Positions 22,809-27,932 of a stretch of 27,932 nt of DNA are shown here, piece after piece. The position numbers and the translations under genes were made by a program. How positions within the stretch are numbered: the first letter of the stretch is position 1; each line of letters begins with the position of its first letter. The notes under the pieces were generated by a model that was not told the DNA's origin, searched no databases, and saw nothing but the letters and a program-made list of their open reading frames with translations. The DNA comes from Saccoglossus kowalevskii (lineage: Eukaryota; Hemichordata; Enteropneusta; Harrimaniidae), in contig NW_003108172.1 in NCBI RefSeq assembly GCF_000003605.2, positions 1-27,932 of the forward strand, in the 5' to 3' direction.

Positions 22809-23806
22809 TACTGTATCAACAGCCAACAATGTGAGATATGGCATATCTCCACCCTGTATCAACAGCCAACAATGTGAGATATGGCATATCTCCACCCTGT
22901 ATCAACAGCCAACAATGTGAGATATGGCATATCTCCAACTTGTATCAACAGCCAATAATGTGAGATATGGCATATCTCCACCCTGTATCAACAGCCAACA
23001 ATGTGAGATATGGCATATCTCCACCCTGTATCAACAGCCAAGAATGTGAGATATGGCATATCTCCACCCTGTATTAACAGCCAACAATGTGAGATATGGC
23101 ATATCGCCACCCTGTATCAACAGCCAACAATGTGAGATATGGCATATCTCCATACTGTATCAACAGCCAACAATGTGAGATATGGCATATCTCCACCCTG
23201 TATCAACAGCCAACAATGTGAGATATGGCATATCTCCACCCTGTATCAACAGCCAACAATGTGAGATATGGCATATCTCCACCCTGTATCAACAGCCAAC
23301 AATGTGAGATATGGCATATCTCCACCCTGTATCAACAGCCAACAATGTGAGATATGGCATATCTCCACCCTGTATTAACAGCCAACAATGTGAGATATGG
23401 CATATCTCCACCCTGTATCAACAGCCAACAATGTGAGATATGGCATATCTCCACCCTGTATCAACAGCCAACAATGTGAGATATGGCATATCTCCACCCT
23501 GTATCAACAGCCAACAATGTGAGATATGGCATATCTCCACCCTGTAGCAACAGCCAACAATGTGAGATATGGCATATCTCCACCATGTATCAACAACAGC
23601 CAACAATGTGAGATATGGCATATCTCCACCCTGTATCAACAGCCAACAATGTGAGATATGGCATATCTCCACACTGTATCAACAGCCAACAATGTGAGAT
23701 ATGGCATATCTCCACACTGTATCAACAGCCAACAATGTGATATGTGGCATATCTCCACCCTGTATCAACAGCCAACAATGTGAGATATGGCATATCTCCA
23801 CCCTGT
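22809..23806 (+). repeat. Ordinary monomer run with private variants
   Basis: All satellite. Private or rare changes are ccaacttg near 22938, agccaagaatg near 23041, atatcgccac near 23105, ctgtagcaac near 23547 (which removes a minus-strand stop), ccaccatgtatc near 23585 and gtgatatgtgg near 23741. The ccatactg, attaac and ccaccatg order resembles 7.4-8.1 kb (offset 15664 at ccaccatg), but only a single ccatactg unit is present rather than a pair. Confidence 0.83.
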
Positions 23807-24672
23807 ATCAACAGCCAACAATGTGAGATATGGCATATCTCCACCCTGTATCAACAACAGCCAACAATGTGAGATATGGCATATCTCCACCCTGTATCAA
23901 CAGCCAACAATGTGAGATATGGCATATCTCCACCCTGTATCAACAGCCAACAATGTGAGATATGGCATATCTCCACACTGTATCAACAGCCAACAATGTG
24001 AGATATGGCATATCTCCACACTGTATCAACAGCCAACAATGTGAGATATGGCATATCTCCACCCTGTATCAACAGCCAACAATGTGAGATATGGCATATC
24101 TCCACACTGTATCAACAGCCAACAATGTGAGATATGGCATATCTCCACACTGTATCAACAGCCAACAATGTGAGATATGGCATATCTCCACACTGTATCA
24201 ACAACAGCCAACAATGTGAGATATGGCATATCTCCACACTGTATCAACAGCCAACAATGTGAGATATTGCATATCTCCACACTGTATTAACAGCCAACAA
24301 TGTGAGATATGGCATATCTCCACCCTGTATTAACAGCCAACAATGTGAAATATGGCATATCTCCACCCTGTATTAACAGCCGACAATGTGAGATATGGCA
24401 TATCTCCACCCTGTATTAACAGCCAACAATGTGAGATCTGGCATATCTCCACCCTGTATCAACAGCCAACAATGTGAGATATGGCATATCTCCACCCTGT
24501 ATCAACAACAGCCAACAATGTGAGATATGGCATATCCCCACCCTGTATCAACAGCCAATAATGTGAGATATGGCATATCTCCACCCTATATCAACAACAG
24601 CCAACAATGTGAGATATGGCATATCTCCACACTGTATCAACAGCCAACAATGTGAGATATGGCATATCTCCA
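23807..24672 (+). repeat. Duplicated segment, copy 2 (partner 21897-22808)
   Basis: Same bar-code order as the partner minus one 46-bp monomer near 24225. The agccgacaatg change, seen only in these two copies, shows a recent common origin. Confidence 0.84.
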
Positions 24673-24767
24673 CACTGTATCAACAGCCAACAATGTGAGA
24701 TATGGCATATCTCCACCCTGTATCAACAGCCAACAATGTGAGATATGGCATATCTCCATACTGTATC

Positions 24768-26532
24768 AACAGCCAATAATGTGAGATATGGCATATCTCC
24801 ACCCTGTATCAACAACAGCCAACAATGTGAGATATGGCATATCTCCACCCTGTATCAACAGCCAATAATGTGAGATATGGCATATCTCCACCCTGTATCA
24901 ACAACAGCCAACAATGTGAGATATGGCATATCTCCACACTGTATCAACAGCCAACAATGTGAGATAAGGCATATCTCCACACTGTATCAACAGCCAACAA
25001 TGTGAGATATGGCATATCTCCACCCTGTATCAACAGCCAACAATGTGAGATATGGCATATCTCCACACTGTATCAACAGCCAACAATGTGAGATATGGAA
25101 TATCTCCACACTGTATCAACAGCCAACAATGTGAGATATGGCATATCTCCACACTGTATCAACAGCCAACAATGTGAGATATGGCATATCTCCACACTGT
25201 ATCAACAGCCAACAATGTGAGATATGGCATATCTCCACACTGTATCAACAGCCAACAATGTGAGATATGGCATATCTCCACACTGTATCAACAGCCAACA
25301 ATGTGAGATATGGAATATCTCCACCCTGTATCAACAGCCAACAATGTGAGATATGGAATATCTCCACACTGTATCAACAGCCAACAATGTGAGATATGGC
25401 ATATCTCCACCCTGTATCAACAGCCAACAATGTGAGATATGGAATATCTCCACACTGTATCAACAGCCAACAATGTGAGATATGGAATATCTCCACACTA
25501 TATCAACAGCCAACAATGTGAGATATGGCATATCTCCACCCTGTATCAACAGCCAACAAAGTGAGATATGGCATATCTCCACACTGTATCAACAACAGCC
25601 AACAATGTGAGATATGGAATATCTCCACACTGTATCAACAGCCAACAATGTGAGATATGGCATATCTCCACCCTGTATCAACAGCCAACAATGTGAGATA
25701 TGGCATATCTCCATACTGTATCAACAGCCAACAATGTGAGATATGGCATATCTCCATACTGTATCAACAGCCAACAATGTGAGATATGGCATATCTCCAC
25801 CCTGTATCAACAGCCAACAATGTGAGATATGGCATATCTCCACCCTGTATCAACAGCCAACAATGTGAGATATGGCATATCTCCACCCTGTATCAACAGC
25901 CAATAATGTGAGATATGGCATATCTCCACCCTGTATCAACAGCCAACAATGTGAGATATGGCATATCTCCACCCTGTATCAACAGCCAACAATGTGAGAT
26001 ATGGCATATCTCCACCCTGTATTAACAGCCAACAATGTGAGATATGGCATATCTCCACCCTGTATCAACAGCCAACAATGTGAGATATGGCATATCTCCA
26101 TACTGTATCAACAGCCAACAATGTGAGATATGGCATATCTCCATACTGTATCAACAGCCAACAATGTGAGATATGGCATATCTCCACCCTGTATCAACAG
26201 CCAACAATGTGAGATATGGCATATCTCCACCCTGTATCAACAGCCAACAATGTGAGATATGGCATATCTCCACCCTGTATCAACATCCAACAATGTGAGA
26301 TATGGCATATCTCCACCCTGTATCAACAGCCAACAATGTGAGATATGGCATATCTCCACCCTGTATTAACAGCCAACAATGTGAGATATGGCATATCTCC
26401 ACCCTGTATCAACAGCCAACAATGTGAGATATGGCATATCTCCACCCTGTGTCAACAGCCAACAATGTGAGATATGGCATATCTCCACCCTGTATCAACA
26501 GCCAACAATGTGAGATATGGCATATCTCCACC
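24768..26532 (+). repeat. About 1.8-kb duplicated segment, copy 2 (partner about 5812-7920)
   Basis: Same order of gataagg, ggaatatc, cactatatc, caaagtg and ccatactg markers as the partner, with one added 43-bp monomer near 25021 and one fewer 387-bp HOR copy. Length differences in whole monomers or whole HORs are expected from unequal sister exchange. Confidence 0.78.
25714..26444 (+). repeat. 387-bp (9-monomer) HOR, two copies
   Basis: Paired ccatactg units at 25714/25757 and 26101/26144, 387 bp apart, with attaac 308 and 265 bp after the starts (9-8 pattern). It lies inside the long segment shared with 5.8-7.9 kb, whose counterpart has three copies. The end is approximate. Confidence 0.83.
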
Positions 26533-27278
26533 CTGTATCAACAACAGCCAACAATGTGAGATATGGCATATCTCCACACTGTATCTACAGCCAACAATGT
26601 GAGATATGGCATATCTCCACCCTGTATCAACAGCCAACAATGTGAGATATGGCATATCTCCACCCTGTATCAACAGCCAATAATGTGAGATATGGCATAT
26701 CTCCACCCTGTATCAACAACAGCCAACAATGTGAGATATGGCATATCTCCACCCTGTATCAACAGCCAATAATGTGAGATATGGCATATCTCCACCCTGT
26801 ATCAACAACAGCCAACAATGTGAGATATGGCATATCTCCACACTGTATCAACAGCCAACAATGTGAGATATGGAATATCTCCACACTGTATCAACAGCCA
26901 ACAATGTGAGATATGGCATATCTCCACACTGTATCAACAGCCAACAATGTGAGATATGGCATATCTCCACACTGTATCAACAGCCAACAATGTGAGATAT
27001 GGCATATCTCCACACTGTATCAACAGCCAACAATGTGAGATATGGCATATCTCCACACTGTATCAACAGCCAACAATGTGAGATATGGAATATCTCCACC
27101 CTGTATCAACAGCCAACAATGTGAGATATGGAATATCTCCACACTGTATCAACAGCCAACAATGTGAGATATGGCATATCTCCACCCTGTATCAACAGCC
27201 AACAATGTGAGATATGGAATATCTCCACACTGTATCAATAGCCAACAATGTGAGATATGGAATATCTCCACACTATAT
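26533..27278 (+). repeat. Monomer run before the terminal duplication
   Basis: All satellite. Includes ctgtatctacag near 26584 (which removes a minus-strand stop), aataatg and 46-bp units, then ggaatatc, ctgtatcaatag (near 27239) and cactatatc units in an order like 6.3-6.5 kb and 25.3-25.5 kb. Confidence 0.83.
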
Positions 27279-27926
27279 CAACAGCCAACAATGTGAGATA
27301 TGGCATATCTCCACCCTGTATCAACAGCCAATAATGTGAGATATGGCATATCTCCACCCTGTATCAACAACAGCCAACAATGTGAGATATGGCATATCTC
27401 CACACTGTATCAACAGCCAACAATGTGAGATAAGGCATATCTCCACACTGTATCAACAGCCAACAATGTGAGATATGGCATATCTCCACACTGTATCAAC
27501 AGCCAACAATGTGAGATATGGAATATCTCCACACTGTATCAACAGCCAACAATGTGAGATATGGCATATCTCCACACTGTATCGACAGCCAACAATGTGA
27601 GATATGGCATATCTCCACACTGTATCAACAGCCAACAATGTGAGATATGGCATATCTCCACACTGTATCAACAGCCAACAATGTGAGATATGGCATATCT
27701 CCACACTGTATCAACAGCCAACAATGTGAGATATGGCATATCTCCACACTGTATCAACAGCCAACAATGTGAGATATGGAATATCTCCACACTGTATCAA
27801 CAGCCAACAATGTGAGATATGGCATATCTCCACCCTGTATCAACAGCCAACAATGTGAGATATGGAATATCTCCACACTATATCAACAGCCAACAATGTG
27901 AGATATGGCATATCTCCACCCTGTAT
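27279..27926 (+). repeat. 648-bp identical duplication, copy 2 (partner 3345-3992)
   Basis: Identical by eye to 3345-3992 to the last satellite base. Its left boundary is T at 27278 against A at 3344. The source copy continues with caacag where this copy reads gatgaa, which marks the break at 27927. Confidence 0.86.
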
Positions 27927-27932
27927 GATGAA
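27921..27932. other. Possible array edge: last monomer interrupted
   Basis: The final unit starts normally with ctgtat (27921-27926) and then reads gatgaa where every other copy has caacag, taacag or a one- or two-base variant of these. The matching copy at 3987-3998 continues normally. Five of the last six bases differ from canonical. This could be the first bases of flanking sequence, a novel monomer variant or a contig-end error; six bases cannot decide. Confidence 0.5.

Larger units (their letters stand above)
1..27926 (+). repeat. 43-bp satellite (minisatellite-type) tandem array, about 640 copies
   Basis: The sequence is a continuous head-to-tail run of one 43-bp monomer, each copy beginning ctgtat and ending ccaccc or ccacac at the join. 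Dividing the window by the unit length, with allowance for 46-bp variants, gives about 640 copies. No copy is inverted and no unique insert interrupts the array. Most copies differ from the canonical unit at zero to two positions drawn from a small recurrent set: attaac for atcaac, aataatg for aacaatg, ccacac or ccatac for ccaccc, ggaatatc for ggcatatc, and gatatgac for gatatggc. Size and HOR structure are typical of eukaryotic constitutive heterochromatin. The family and species are not recognised. No gene lies in it, so this entry also covers all gene-free stretches. Confidence 0.98.

Noticed and set aside
1520-27704. Eight or so open frames of 60-86 codons on both strands, with repetitive peptides of 43-residue period
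   Set aside because: They are the satellite read in rotating frame. Canonical monomers close each frame within 129 bp; the longer minus-strand frames exist only where one private change removes a TGA (for example tcgacag at 3650 and 27584, tgaacag near 1650, tagcaac near 23547, tctacag near 26584) or where indels shift phase (near 8311-8322 and 21724-21887). There is no ribosome-binding or splice context and no conserved start.
1-27926. CRISPR array
   Set aside because: The entire 43-bp unit repeats with no unique spacers, and there are no cas genes or leader.
1-27926. Plasmid or phage replication iterons
   Set aside because: Hundreds of copies over 28 kb with nested HORs and no replication gene is far outside the scale of iteron origins.
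1-27926. CENP-B box or telomere-type repeat
   Set aside because: The monomer lacks CpG and so cannot hold the TTCG/CGGG core of a CENP-B box, and contains no TTAGGG- or TTTAGGG-like tract.
1-27926. Coding tandem-repeat protein (43-residue repeats)
   Set aside because: No frame stays open beyond about 86 codons, and 3-bp and 1-bp length changes and stop-creating variants (attaac, aataatg) are freely tolerated.
1-27932. tRNA, rRNA or other structured RNA gene
   Set aside because: No stretch departs from the monomer long enough to hold one, apart from the 84-bp burst zone, which aligns to ordinary monomers.

Overview
The whole window is one uninterrupted, head-to-tail tandem repeat (satellite) array. 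The monomer is 43 bp (canonical copy at 44-86), and a common 46-bp variant carries one extra AAC. About 640 copies run from base 1 to 27926, all in the same orientation. I see no gene, RNA gene, mobile element, CRISPR array or unique-sequence island. The only bases outside the repeat are the last six (27927-27932), which may be the array edge.

An array of this size and homogeneity, with multi-level higher-order repeats (HORs), points to eukaryotic heterochromatin (centromeric, pericentromeric or subtelomeric). I do not recognise the satellite family or species. The monomer is about 44% GC, has no CpG, and contains a perfect 17-bp dyad (8-bp arms around one central base). Canonical monomers meet a stop within 129 bp in every frame on both strands, because 43 is not a multiple of 3. 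The few longer ORFs come from private mutations that remove one of those stops.

Monomer variants act as bar-codes and show nested structure. (1) A 672-bp block occurs at 1, 13651, 17425 and 20766. (2) A block bounded by the agacaat and gatgcgg variants, exactly 531 bp apart, occurs four times; 12916-13692 and 14476-15252 are identical over 777 bp. (3) A 9-monomer (387-bp) HOR is present twice at 4160, three times at 6715 and twice at 25714. (4) A block marked by caaagtg and gatattgc, 405 bp apart, occurs at 10.8, 15.4 and 19.7 kb. (5) Long copied segments include 2269-3136 with 5042-5909, 1743-2263 with 8545-9065, 3345-3992 with 27279-27926, about 5.8-7.9 kb with 24.8-26.5 kb, and 21897-22808 with 23807-24672. 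Copies often differ by whole monomers, the signature of unequal exchange. Between 13.65 and 21.5 kb the blocks build a super-repeat of about 3.3-3.8 kb.

Three places break the pattern: 18176-18259 (15 substitutions, no indels, flanked by near-identical sequence), 21724-21887 (a cluster of single-base indels), and a smaller indel cluster at 8311-8338. All comparisons were made by eye, so block edges may be off by a few bases except where an exact divergent base is named.
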